A stretch of 51,442 bases of DNA from a bacterium. GTDB taxonomy: Bacteria > Joyebacterota > Joyebacteria > Joyebacterales > Joyebacteraceae. The notes beneath the pieces are model-generated. The model saw nothing but the letters and a program-made list of their open reading frames with translations, did no database searches and was not told where the DNA came from. The stretch lies in assembly GCA_025774245.1 (NCBI GenBank), contig JALGWI010000014.1, forward strand, positions 1 through 51,442, read 5' to 3'. A program made the translations under genes and the position numbers. This document shows positions 44,058 through 51,442 of the stretch, piece after piece (the stretch's first letter is position 1; the number at the start of each line of letters is the position of its first letter).

Positions 44058-44971
44058 GGCCCGTCGTCCACTACTCGAATCGCTACTACGCCGACATCGG
44101 GGGGCACGTCTTCCCGATGGTGAAGTACCGGCTCATCCACGCGCGGCTCCTCGAGACCGGCGTTGCGACGGCCGGCGACTTCACGGAGCCCGAGCCGGCG
44201 ACGCCCGACGACGCGCGCCTCGTCCACACGGCCGGATACGTCGAGAAGCTCCTGACGGGAACGCTGTCCCCGCTCGACATCGCAACGCTAGAGCTGCCCT
44301 ACTCGGCCGAGCTCGTCGAGGCCGCCTTCCTCGGCGCCGGCGGGACGATCGGGGCGGTCCGCTCGTCGCTCGAGCGCGGGGTCGGCGTCAATCTCGCCGG
44401 CGGCTTCCACCACGCCTACGCCGACCACGGCGAGGGCTTCTGCGTCCTGAACGACGTCGCGATGGGCGTCGCCCGTGCCCTCGAGGACGGCCTCGTCCGG
44501 AGGGCGGCCGTCATCGACTGCGACGTCCACCAGGGGAACGGCACGGCGTCGATCTTCGGCGGCGACGACCGCGTCTTCACGTTCTCGATCCACCAGGAGT
44601 ACAACTACCCCGCCATCAAGCCACCTTCTGATCTCGACGTCGGCCTCCCGAACGACGTCAAGGGCAGCGTCTACCTGCCTCTCCTCGAGGACGCCGTCCG
44701 GAAGGTCCTCGACGGGCACGAGCCCGAGATGGTCCTCTACGTTGCCGGGGCCGATCCGTACCGGGGCGACCTCCTGGGCGGGCTCGCGCTCACGAAGGCC
44801 GATCTGGCCGCGCGCGACCGGATCGTCATGGAGAACTGCACCGAGCGCGGCGTGCCGTTCGCGGTCACGCTCGCGGGCGGCTACGCCGCCGACACCGACG
44901 ACACGGTGGAGATCCAGGCCGCGACGATCGGGGCCGCCCTCGCCGCGGGGGAGGGCAGCCAGCGTGCGTGA
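44054..44971 (+). CDS. Histone-deacetylase-family amidohydrolase (CTG start)
   Basis: The product is a bacterial class IV-like (HDAC11-type) deacetylase. It has GGFHHAYADHGEGFCVLNDVA (~residues 116-136), the zinc ligands in VIDCDVHQGNGT (~153-164) and AGADPYRGDLLGG (~232-244), and FTLAGGYA-like FAVTLAGGYA (~272). These enzymes remove acyl groups from amines; the bacterial substrate here is unknown. The conserved fold begins RPVVHYSNRYYADIGGHVFPMVKYR, and no ATG, GTG or TTG lies at its head. CTG 44054 is nine bases after GGAGGAGG and forms a CTGA overlap with the previous stop, giving 305 aa. The upstream ATG 43835 would add an arginine-rich shadow. Confidence 0.85.
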   Translation: MRPVVHYSNRYYADIGGHVFPMVKYRLIHARLLETGVATAGDFTEPEPATPDDARLVHTAGYVEKLLTGTLSPLDIATLELPYSAELVEAAFLGAGGTIGAVRSSLERGVGVNLAGGFHHAYADHGEGFCVLNDVAMGVARALEDGLVRRAAVIDCDVHQGNGTASIFGGDDRVFTFSIHQEYNYPAIKPPSDLDVGLPNDVKGSVYLPLLEDAVRKVLDGHEPEMVLYVAGADPYRGDLLGGLALTKADLAARDRIVMENCTERGVPFAVTLAGGYAADTDDTVEIQAATIGAALAAGEGSQRA

Positions 44972-46754
44972 CGGCAGCGTGCGCGACGGCGGCAGCACGG
45001 GGAAGGGGACCACGCGCGAACCGGTCTCCCGACGGGAGTGGATCGCTCTGGGAATCGCCCTCGCCCTCGCGCTCGCGATCCGGCTCGTCTACCTCTCACA
45101 GATTCGGGACCACCCGCTCTTCTCGTCGCTCCTGGGCGACCCCGCCGCCTACCACGATCGCGCCATGGCGATCCTCGACGGAAGCCTCGTCCCGGACCAC
45201 GCGTTCTTCCATTCGAGCCCGCTCTATCCGTTCTTCCTCGCGCTCGTCGCGCGGGTCGCCGGACCCGGCCTCCACGCGGTCCGGGTCGTGCAGTCGCTCG
45301 TCGGTTGCGTGTCGGTCTTCCTCCTCTGGGTGCTCGGCCGGATGACGGTCGGGAAGCGCGCGGCGCTCGTCGCGGCGTTCCTGGGGGCGGTCTACGTCCC
45401 GTTCGTCTTCTTCGATGGGGAGACGCTCGAGATCACGCTCGTGATCGCGTTCGCCCTCGGGATGCTCATCCAGCTCCTCCTCGCGACGGAGCGAACGAGC
45501 GTCGGCAGGGCAGCGGCGGCGGGTGCTCTCCTCGGGCTCGCCGCGCTCGGCAAGCCGAACCTGCTCCTGTTCGCGCCGGTCGGCGCCGGCTGGCTGCTCC
45601 TGGCGACGCTCCCGAAGTCGCGGCATAAGCCAGGACGGTACCGGGATCCGGCGGCGACCCGCCGGGCGGTGGCGACGGTCGCATTCCTCGTCGCGTGCGC
45701 GGCCGTCATCTCGCCGGCGACGATCCACAACCTGAGGTCGGAGGGCGACCTCATCCCGGTCTCGTCGAACGCCGGGATCAACCTCTTCATCGGGAACAAC
45801 CCGAACGCTCCGGGGATCTTCAACGTTCCGCCCGAGATGCGGTTCGACCTCCGGGTCGCGTCGAAGGCGGTCGCCGAGAGGGCCGTCGGGCGGGAGCTCT
45901 CGGCCAGGGAGGTCTCCGACTTCTGGACCGGACAGGCCCGCCGCTTCGTGCGGGAGCGCCCCGGCGCGTGGCTCAGGCTGACGGCGAGGAAGTTCGCCCT
46001 CTTCTGGAACGGTTACGAGGTCCCGAACCACTACGACATCTACTTCGTCGGGCGGTTCGCGCCCGTCCTCAAGATCCCGGTCGGGACGTTCGCGGTCGTT
46101 GCTCCGCTCGGGCTCGTCGGCATCGCCCTCGCGCTCGCCCGCCGGAGGCGAATGGGGCTCCTCGTGGCGTTCGCCGTGACGTTCATGCTCTCGGTCCTTC
46201 CGTTCTTCATCACCGGCCGCTACCGGCTCGCGATCGTGCCGGTCCTCCTGCTCGGCGCCGGTTACGCGGTCGTCGCGATCGTCGAAGCTGCCTCACGACG
46301 GGACTGGGTGTGGCTCGCACGGGCGGGCCTCGCCGTGGCGGGGCTCGCCGTCCTCGTCAACGTCAGCGTCGTCGAGATCGGCTTCTCGCAGATGCACAAC
46401 CGCGTCGGTGCGATCCTCGGCGAGCGCGGCGACATCGAGGGAGCGGTCCGGGAGTTCGAGGCGGCCCTGACGGTGAACGCGCGCGACCTCTCGGCGCGCT
46501 ACAACCTCGGCGTCGGGCTCTCCGAGCTCGGGCGCCACGCCGAGGCGGCGGAGCACTTCCGACTCGCAACCCGCGAGCACCCGCGGTACCATGAGGCGTG
46601 GATCGGTCTCGGCAAGGCCCTCGCTCACGAGGGCGCGATCGACGAGGCACGGCGGGCGTGGGAGCGCGTGCTCGCGCTCGACCCGCCGCGGGGGCCTGCG
46701 GCCGAGGTCGACTCGCTTCTCGGGGCGTGGCCCGCGAGCGAGGCGGGCATGTGA
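44964..46754 (+). CDS. PMT/GT39-like membrane glycosyltransferase with TPR tail
   Basis: The product (596 aa from GTG 44964, 8 bases after GGGGGAGGG) overlaps the deacetylase gene by 8 bases. A short basic head is followed by about 10-12 membrane segments. The PMT_2 region (DPAAYHDRAMAILDG, HSSPLYPFFLALVARVAG, ALGKPNLLLFAPVGAGWLLLA) is typical of enzymes using polyprenyl-phosphate sugars at the outer leaf. SPATIHNLRSEGDLIPVSSNAGINLFIGNNP is a periplasmic part. After the last membrane segment, ~505-590 are TPR repeats (GDIEGAVREFEAALTVNARDLSARYNLGVGLSELGRHAEAAEHF). Transfer to a protein or lipid acceptor is likely; no acceptor is evident. Confidence 0.85.
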   Translation: MRDGSVRDGGSTGKGTTREPVSRREWIALGIALALALAIRLVYLSQIRDHPLFSSLLGDPAAYHDRAMAILDGSLVPDHAFFHSSPLYPFFLALVARVAGPGLHAVRVVQSLVGCVSVFLLWVLGRMTVGKRAALVAAFLGAVYVPFVFFDGETLEITLVIAFALGMLIQLLLATERTSVGRAAAAGALLGLAALGKPNLLLFAPVGAGWLLLATLPKSRHKPGRYRDPAATRRAVATVAFLVACAAVISPATIHNLRSEGDLIPVSSNAGINLFIGNNPNAPGIFNVPPEMRFDLRVASKAVAERAVGRELSAREVSDFWTGQARRFVRERPGAWLRLTARKFALFWNGYEVPNHYDIYFVGRFAPVLKIPVGTFAVVAPLGLVGIALALARRRRMGLLVAFAVTFMLSVLPFFITGRYRLAIVPVLLLGAGYAVVAIVEAASRRDWVWLARAGLAVAGLAVLVNVSVVEIGFSQMHNRVGAILGERGDIEGAVREFEAALTVNARDLSARYNLGVGLSELGRHAEAAEHFRLATREHPRYHEAWIGLGKALAHEGAIDEARRAWERVLALDPPRGPAAEVDSLLGAWPASEAGM

Positions 46755-46823
46755 CGCGGGAGTCAGGCGGGCATCAGGCAGACGGTCGCCCGGCTCTCCG
46801 CTCCCGAAACGGGGTACCCTTCG

Positions 46824-47267
46824 ATGCAAGTCACGCTTCTGACGTGGATCGTCGCCGTCGCGGGTCTCGCCATCATGGGGCTGCTCTTCGCGCTGCAGCT
46901 CGTCGCCGTCGTGAGACCCCGGGGCGAGTGGACGCTCACGAACGTGTACGGCTCCGATCCGGGTGCGACCGACGCCCGAGCCTTCTTTGCGTACAACCAG
47001 GGCCTGGCCTGGGCCGACGTCCTCTTCTGGGGGCCGCTCCAGATCGCCGGCAGCGTTGGCATGCTGCTGGGCCGGCGCTGGGGATTCCTGCTCGCCCTCA
47101 TGGGGGCGGTGCCGTTCCTGTACACGGCGATCTCGATCTTCGTGTGGGACCGTGACATGGGGTTCCGCCGGAACACGTTCACGTACTGGGCGATCGTCTG
47201 GGGGATGTTCCCGGCCTTCGGGGCCCTCGAGCTTGTCTACTGCTTCTCGAGACTCGTGGGCCGGTAG
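46824..47267 (+). CDS. Four-TM membrane protein of unknown function
   Basis: The 147-aa product is mostly membrane: LLTWIVAVAGLAIMGLLFALQLVAVV, LAWADVLFWGPLQIAGSVGML, WGFLLALMGAVPFLYTAISIFVW and YWAIVWGMFPAFGALELVYCF. A short outside loop holds VYGSDPGATDARAFFAYNQG. I recognise no family. It lies 69 bases after the glycosyltransferase and 57 before the ABC ATPase and may belong to the same transcript. The ribosome-binding site is weak. Confidence 0.75.
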   Translation: MQVTLLTWIVAVAGLAIMGLLFALQLVAVVRPRGEWTLTNVYGSDPGATDARAFFAYNQGLAWADVLFWGPLQIAGSVGMLLGRRWGFLLALMGAVPFLYTAISIFVWDRDMGFRRNTFTYWAIVWGMFPAFGALELVYCFSRLVGR

Positions 47268-47324
47268 ACGCGGGCCGGGCGGCGGCTGCCTGACGAGCGC
47301 CGGCACGAGCCGCACGGGAGGATC

Positions 47325-48125
47325 ATGGAGCGAACGGGGACCGACGGGGCGATCGTCTTCGAGAATCTGACGAAGGCCTTCGGAGAGATCGAGGCCGTCC
47401 GGAACGTGAGCCTCGTGATCCCGCGAGGGCAGATCCTGGGCTACCTCGGGCCGAACGGCGCCGGGAAGACGACGACCGTCAAGATGGCGACCGGGATGCT
47501 CGCGCCGACGGGCGGACGGGCGATCATCGAAGGGTACGACATCGCGGCCGACCCGCTCGAGGCCAAGAGCCGGATCGGCGTCGTTCCCGAGACCGGCGCC
47601 CTCTACACGAGCCTGACGCCGAACGAGTACCTCTCGCTCGTCGCCCGGCTCTATCACCTCGACCGCGACGAGGCCGCGCGGAAGGCCGGCACCTTCCTCG
47701 AGCTCTTCGGCATCGCCGACGCCGCCGACCGCCTCATGAACACGTTCTCCCGTGGAATGAAACAGAAGGTCCTCATCTCCGGCGCGCTCATCCACAACCC
47801 GAGCGTGCTCTTCCTCGACGAGCCCCTCTCGGGGCTCGACGCCAACACGGCGCTCGTCCTGAAGGAGCTCCTCCGCGAGCTCGCCTCCCAGGGGAAGACC
47901 ATCTTCTACTGCTCGCACGTCCTCGAGGTGGTCGAGAAGGTGTGCGACCGCGTCGTCATCCTGAACAAGGGCGAGATCATCGCCGACGGAGACATCGACG
48001 AGCTCAAGGACCTCACACACCAGGGCTCGCTCGAGGACGTCTTCAGCAACCTCACGTCACCCGGCGACCTCGACGAGATCGTCAGAGCCTTCACCGAGAG
48101 CGTGACAGGGACGGCGGGGGAGTAG
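47325..48125 (+). CDS. ABC transporter ATP-binding protein
   Basis: The 266-aa ATPase has Walker A GPNGAGKTTTVK (~residue 44), a Q-loop region near VPETGALYTSLT, signature FSRGMKQKV in place of LSGGQ (~143), Walker B VLFLDEPLSGLD (~162) and the switch His in CSHVLEVVEK (~198). This DrrA/NatA-like form drives ABC-2 exporters. It is four bases upstream of the permease gene at 48130, its obvious partner. ATG 47325 follows GGAGGATC. Confidence 0.93.
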   Translation: MERTGTDGAIVFENLTKAFGEIEAVRNVSLVIPRGQILGYLGPNGAGKTTTVKMATGMLAPTGGRAIIEGYDIAADPLEAKSRIGVVPETGALYTSLTPNEYLSLVARLYHLDRDEAARKAGTFLELFGIADAADRLMNTFSRGMKQKVLISGALIHNPSVLFLDEPLSGLDANTALVLKELLRELASQGKTIFYCSHVLEVVEKVCDRVVILNKGEIIADGDIDELKDLTHQGSLEDVFSNLTSPGDLDEIVRAFTESVTGTAGE

Positions 48126-48129
48126 CGCG

Positions 48130-49791
48130 ATGCGACCGCGAAGCCCCGGACCGGGGACGGCACGAGGCGAGGGGACGTTCGACCGGGAGCAGTTCAAGGC
48201 GCTCCTCATCGCGAGCATCAAGCTCGACCTGCGCTCGTCGCGGCTCTCGCACGGTCGGAGGAGCAAGTTCCCACCGCTCGTCGCCGCGTTCATCACCTAC
48301 ATCGTCATGGGCACCCTCCTCGCCGTCGCCCTCGTGTCGACGGCCGACCCGTTTCTCTTCTCGCTCCTAACGCTCTCGGCCGCGATGTTCATGACGGCCC
48401 TCCTCGTCATCATGGAGTACAGCTCCGTCGTCGTGCATCCCGACGACTTCGACGTGCTGGCGCACCGCCCGGTCTCCTCGCGGACGTACTTCTGGACCAA
48501 GATCGCGAACCTCGCGTTCTACGTGACGGCGACGTCGTTCTCGCTCTCCATCCCGGCGGCGGTCGTCGGCGGAATCACGTTCGATCCGGGCGTGGGCTTC
48601 GGGGCGATCTACCTCGTCGTCGCCCTCGTCGCCTGCCAGACGACGGCCGCGCTCGTCGTGCTCATCTACTCGGTCGCCCTCAGGGTCTTCAACTACGAGA
48701 AGTTCACGAGGGCGATCACCTACGTCCACTCGCTCTCGACGCTCGTGATCGTGCTCGGTTACGTCCTCCTCCCGAGGGTGCTCGCGGAGGACGTCACGGT
48801 GCTCTCGCTCGACCGCGGACCGTGGGTCTACGGGGCGCCGCCGGCGTGGTTCGCCGGAGCGATCGAGCTCGCCACGAGCGCCGGCGGGGGAGGGCAGACG
48901 GCGATCCTCACGCTCCTCGCCGCGGGGAGCGCCGTGGCCTTGATCGGCGGAGCCATGAACACGATCTCGCTCGACTACTCCAGGAGGATCGCGGAGCTCG
49001 CGACCACGTCGGCGAAGGCCGCCGAGGTCGCGGGCGCCCCAAGGCGGAGCTTCGCGCGGCTCGGCATCGCGCTCTGCCGGACCGACGAGGAGCGCGCGGG
49101 GTTCGAGCTCATGCGTCGCTACATGACCCGGGACAGGAAGCTCCGCGCGAGAATCTACCCCGCCTACGGCCTGCCCGCCGCGGTCTACATCTACGGCCTC
49201 ATCACGGGCGGGCTCGGCGACCCGTTCGTGCGACGCCAGATCGAGGGCAACGCCCTCCCGGCCCAGCAGCTCCTGGGGTTCTACAGCGTCCTCATCACGC
49301 TCTTCTTCGCGACGGCGCTCTCCCAGTCGGACCAGTGGCAGGCGAGCTGGATCTTCTACGCGGCCCCGACCAGGAGCAGGGCCGCGATCGTGACGGGCGC
49401 CCGGAAGCTCATCATCTGGCGCTACCTGGCCCCGTTCTACGCGGTGCTCTTCGTCCTCCTGGCCTTCGTGATGCCACCGGCGAAGGCCGCGCTCTACGTC
49501 CTCATGGTCTTCCTCCTGGCCATGACCGCCTTCGCGCTCCTCTCGATGGCCTCCGCGTACCTGCCGCTCTCGCAGGCCCTGGAGAAGACCCGCCAGGCCC
49601 GGCAGATCGGGCTCGTCATGCTCCTCGGGGTCGCGATGGGCCTCATGGCGGCCGTCCTCGAGATCCTGAAGGTGATCCCGGCGGCCGGTTTCGTGGTATT
49701 CCCGGTCCTGGCTGTCCTGGCGATCCTGGCCGAGATCGCCCTCAGAGCCCGTCTCAGGAGGAGACTTGCGGGAGAGGAATTCGCCGGCTAG
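48130..49791 (+). CDS. ABC exporter permease
   Basis: The 553-aa membrane protein has about 12 hydrophobic segments in two blocks. The first runs ~50-275 (PPLVAAFITYIVMGTLLAVALV, LLTLSAAMFMTALLVIMEYSSVVV, FGAIYLVVALVACQTTAALVVLIYSVAL). The second runs ~350-545 (ARIYPAYGLPAAVYIYGLITGG, LLGFYSVLITLFFATAL, FYAVLFVLLAFVMPPAKAALYVLMVFLLAM). A ~60-residue cytoplasmic part (~285-340) separates them. With the ATPase 5' of it, this is a two-gene exporter; the substrate is unknown. It starts with ATG 48130 after GGGGGAGTAG. Confidence 0.9.
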   Translation: MRPRSPGPGTARGEGTFDREQFKALLIASIKLDLRSSRLSHGRRSKFPPLVAAFITYIVMGTLLAVALVSTADPFLFSLLTLSAAMFMTALLVIMEYSSVVVHPDDFDVLAHRPVSSRTYFWTKIANLAFYVTATSFSLSIPAAVVGGITFDPGVGFGAIYLVVALVACQTTAALVVLIYSVALRVFNYEKFTRAITYVHSLSTLVIVLGYVLLPRVLAEDVTVLSLDRGPWVYGAPPAWFAGAIELATSAGGGGQTAILTLLAAGSAVALIGGAMNTISLDYSRRIAELATTSAKAAEVAGAPRRSFARLGIALCRTDEERAGFELMRRYMTRDRKLRARIYPAYGLPAAVYIYGLITGGLGDPFVRRQIEGNALPAQQLLGFYSVLITLFFATALSQSDQWQASWIFYAAPTRSRAAIVTGARKLIIWRYLAPFYAVLFVLLAFVMPPAKAALYVLMVFLLAMTAFALLSMASAYLPLSQALEKTRQARQIGLVMLLGVAMGLMAAVLEILKVIPAAGFVVFPVLAVLAILAEIALRARLRRRLAGEEFAG

Positions 49792-49805
49792 GTTGGAAGA
49801 AGCCC

Positions 49806-49835
49806 TTGCGCGGTGAGGCCTGACTCAGGTAGGAT
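49806..49835 (+). promoter_or_regulatory. Promoter of the small redox genes
   Basis: TTGCGC (49806-49811), 18-base spacer, TAGGAT (49830-49835), 42 bases before the ATG of the DUF1858 gene. The -10 equals that at 40226. Confidence 0.55.
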
Positions 49836-49877
49836 TCCCGCGTCGACCCGTGGACCTGAAACGGACAGGAGATCCAC

Positions 49878-50096
49878 ATGACGGACCAGGTGATCACGAA
49901 GGACATGCCGATCAGCGACGTTGTCAAGAAGCACCCGGAGACGATCCCCGTCTTCATGAAGCACGGACTGCACTGCATCGGGTGCGCCGTCGCCGCGTTC
50001 GAGTCGATCGGCGAAGGCGCCGCCGCCCACGGTATCGAGGTCGAGGCTCTCGTCACCGACCTCAATGCCGCGGCAACCGAATCCAAAACCGCCTGA
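49878..50096 (+). CDS. DUF1858 redox-disulfide protein
   Basis: The 72-aa product is a complete DUF1858 domain (hybrid-cluster-protein-associated redox disulfide type). It shows ITKDMPISDVVKKHPETIPVFMKHGLHCIGCAVAAFESIGEGAAAHGIEVE. The C-x2-C of HCIGC is the likely redox-active or ligand-binding pair. Family members are common in anaerobes; their partners are poorly known. ATG 49878 follows AGGAGATC. It is 46 bases before the glycyl-radical-like gene. Confidence 0.93.
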   Translation: MTDQVITKDMPISDVVKKHPETIPVFMKHGLHCIGCAVAAFESIGEGAAAHGIEVEALVTDLNAAATESKTA

Positions 50097-50142
50097 GCGA
50101 ATCAGAGCAGTACACCGGGGTGACAACAAGAAAGGGGTGTCA

Positions 50143-50424
50143 ATGAAGCTTGAGGAGCTCACCGGCTGGATGGACTCGCAGCAGGAGTGGGACTACCAGC
50201 TGGATGACAAGGGTGTTCTCATCAGGAACGACAGGCTCCAGACACTCACGCACTGCACCTTCGACGCCGTCGAAAAGAACACCGTGGAGACGCTGAGAAC
50301 GGCCTGTTCCCAGGGGAAGGACGTAGACCAGATCACCCGGGTGACAGGATACTTCTCCCGCGTCAGCGGGTGGAACAAGGGCAAGACCGGAGAGCTCCGG
50401 GATCGACACCGGAGCGAGGTCTAG
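50143..50424 (+). CDS. Stand-alone NrdD C-terminal (glycyl-radical-like) domain
   Basis: The 93-aa product starts at ATG 50143 after AAAGGGG. Its last third, ITRVTGYFSRVSGWNKGKTGELRDR (residues 64-88 in two halves, split at the SRVSG turn), resembles the extreme C terminus of anaerobic ribonucleotide reductase NrdD. In that enzyme the Gly of the RVxGY motif carries the radical; here it is Gly69. The catalytic barrel and the CxxC zinc pairs of NrdD are absent. The N-terminal ~60 residues (DYQLDDKGVLIRNDRLQTLTHCTFDAVEKNTVETLR) are unfamiliar. It may be a spare radical subunit, as YfiD/GrcA is for pyruvate formate-lyase; that role is inference. Confidence 0.8.
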   Translation: MKLEELTGWMDSQQEWDYQLDDKGVLIRNDRLQTLTHCTFDAVEKNTVETLRTACSQGKDVDQITRVTGYFSRVSGWNKGKTGELRDRHRSEV

Positions 50425-50517
50425 CCCTCGGATCGAAGAGACAGGGACGCCCGGCGGACACACCGCCGGGCGTTTCGATGTACGACCGACCAGCCGGGAG
50501 AGAGGGGACGGACCGAC

Positions 50518-50718
50518 TTGGGCGACTTCTGCACGAACCGGGACGCGAACCTCGAAGCGTGCACCTGCACCTACGAGCCGTGCAGCCGCAAGGGTCTCTG
50601 CTGCGAGTGCATGCGGTACCACCTGAAGCTCGGGGAAGTTCCGGGCTGCTTCTTCAGCAAGGAAGACGAGAGAAGTTACGACCGCACGATCGCGCGCTTC
50701 GTCGCGTCGAACTCCTGA
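50518..50718 (+). CDS. Cys-rich DUF6485-like protein
   Basis: The 66-aa product probably starts at TTG 50518 after GAGAGGGG. It contains CTNRDANLEACTCTY, CSRKGLCCECMRYH and VPGCFFSKEDERSYDRTIARF, with eight Cys in about 40 residues, as in DUF6485 proteins. The pattern suggests a metal or Fe-S site. The function is unknown. It follows the glycyl-radical-like gene by 93 bases. Confidence 0.8.
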   Translation: MGDFCTNRDANLEACTCTYEPCSRKGLCCECMRYHLKLGEVPGCFFSKEDERSYDRTIARFVASNS

Positions 50719-50741
50719 GCGATCGCGACGGGGGAGGAGCC

Positions 50742-51089
50742 ATGCCCCCCAGGATCGAACACTACGCGTTCGGCACGGTGACGGTCGACGGCCAGGTCTA
50801 CACGTCGGACGTGATCGTCCTGCCGGACCGTGTCATCCCGGACTGGTGGCGCAAGAGCGGCCACCGCCTCGCCGCCGACGACCTCGAGTCGATCGCCGAG
50901 GGGGCGGTGCGCATCCTCGTCGTCGGAACCGGCAGCCCGGGCATGATGAAGGTCCCCGGAAGCACGATCCGCGCCCTCGCGAAACGCGGCATCGAGACCG
51001 TCATCGAGCCGACGGACCGGGCCGTCGAGACGTACAACCGCCTGGCGCCCAAGGGCGGCGTGGCGGCCTGCCTCCACCTCACCTGCTGA
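50742..51089 (+). CDS. Mth938-like (DUF498) protein
   Basis: The 115-aa product starts at ATG 50742 after GGGGGAGGAG. It is a single Mth938/DUF498 domain: YAFGTVTVDGQVYTSDVIVLPDRVIPDWWRKSGHRL, ILVVGTGSPGMMKVP, GIETVIEPTDRAVETYNRLA, CLHLTC at the end. The family is structurally known but its role is unclear. It is the last complete gene of the window. Confidence 0.93.
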   Translation: MPPRIEHYAFGTVTVDGQVYTSDVIVLPDRVIPDWWRKSGHRLAADDLESIAEGAVRILVVGTGSPGMMKVPGSTIRALAKRGIETVIEPTDRAVETYNRLAPKGGVAACLHLTC

Positions 51090-51199
51090 ACCTGCCCCGC
51101 CGGATGGGTCCGAAGAGGCCCCAGCGGCTGGGCCATCACGCGGGGCTCCGGAGGCCACGCGGGGGCCGCCTGGAGGCATCCCTGAGGCCCGAGGCACGC

Positions 51200-51229
51200 T
51201 TGACGATACCCCCTGCCCTATGATATAAT
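51200..51229 (+). promoter_or_regulatory. Very strong promoter near the right edge
   Basis: TTGACG (51200-51205), 18-base spacer, TGATATAAT with a perfect TATAAT at 51224-51229 and an extended TGn. It is the best consensus match in the window and stands out in an AT-rich pocket (TATGATATAATATATGC). Confidence 0.8.
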
Positions 51230-51235
51230 ATATGC

Positions 51236-51442
51236 ACGTAGTCCATGAAGCGTTCGCCTTCTGAGGAGACGTGCGGAGGTTTCTGACTGCGCGCATGGAT
51301 AGGTGTCTCTGGACGGAGGAGTCGGCGCGCCGGAGTCTCGCGGGCCGGGTCCGAGCAATGTGAAAGGAGGTGGTTGCGAGCCCACTTCGCTGCCGGTCGT
51401 GACCGGTCGTCTGCACGGCGGGTCCGCTCGCCGTAAGCAACA
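51236..51442 (+). other. Unidentified leader or RNA downstream of the strong promoter
   Basis: No complete gene is seen. A near-perfect Shine-Dalgarno (AAAGGAGGTGG at 51363-51373) lies about 130 bases into the transcript. A GTG frame from 51360 stays open to the window end, but it contains the Shine-Dalgarno itself, so a start further downstream is more likely. A TTG frame from 51374 stops after 20 codons. The sequence matches no rRNA, tmRNA, SRP RNA or RNase P RNA core that I recognise. Confidence 0.4.

Noticed and set aside
1-51442. CRISPR array, tRNA or rRNA genes, transposase genes
   Set aside because: No regularly spaced repeats, no tRNA- or rRNA-like sequences and no transposase or integrase genes were recognised.

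Overview
The window is about 51.4 kb of high-GC bacterial DNA in which every gene I can support lies on the + strand. Seven large exported proteins end in the same kind of domain: a YPNPFNP or VPNPFNP motif, a beta-rich stretch with VYN..GR.VRTLL and VWDGR, then SGVYFYR and a final KMVMLK or KMLLLK. This FlgD-Ig/type IX-like C-terminal domain is typical of secreted proteins of the FCB superphylum. With the high GC it suggests an uncultured lineage such as Eisenbacteria, Krumholzibacteriota or Latescibacterota. That placement is inference. The small genes at the right end (a glycyl-radical-like domain, a DUF1858 redox disulfide protein, a Cys-rich DUF6485-like protein) fit an anaerobic or facultative lifestyle.

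Layout. (1) 0.1-15.6 kb: five tandem paralogous exported proteins of 937-954 aa, separated by strong hairpins. Two have clear promoters sharing the -10 TATACT, and three share a 5' leader box. (2) 15.7-16.1 kb: a small cupin. (3) 16.1-31.6 kb: fourteen packed nucleotide-biosynthesis genes, pyrB-pyrC-pyrK-pyrD-pyrF-pyrE followed by guaB3-guaA-purB-purC-purF-purH-purE-purA. They sit behind a -35/-10 promoter and a leader that looks like a PyrR-type attenuator. (4) 31.7-40.1 kb: an ABC-class ATPase of unknown function, then two 868-aa paralogues (PHP phosphoesterase + propeller-like repeats + sorting domain). Decayed copies of the ATPase 3' end flank a 189-aa orphan gene between the two paralogues. 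(5) 40.2-44.1 kb: folE2, a free-standing EF-Tu domain-2-like protein, a SatD-like HTH protein, a lipoprotein and a TPR/TonB-like protein. (6) 44.1-49.8 kb: a histone-deacetylase-family enzyme that appears to start at CTG, a glycosyltransferase-TPR fusion, a small membrane protein and an ABC-2-type exporter pair. (7) 49.8-51.1 kb: four small redox or unknown genes. A very strong promoter then drives an unidentified transcript off the right edge.

How it works together. The central block makes UMP from carbamoyl phosphate and covers several steps of de novo IMP, AMP and GMP synthesis. carAB, purD, purL/Q/S, purM, purN and pyrR are not in the window. No obvious terminator or promoter separates the pyrimidine and purine halves, so the purine genes may share the pyrimidine attenuator. 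The exported families on both sides have been amplified by local duplication, and traces of this remain as near-identical 3' ends and gene-tail remnants.
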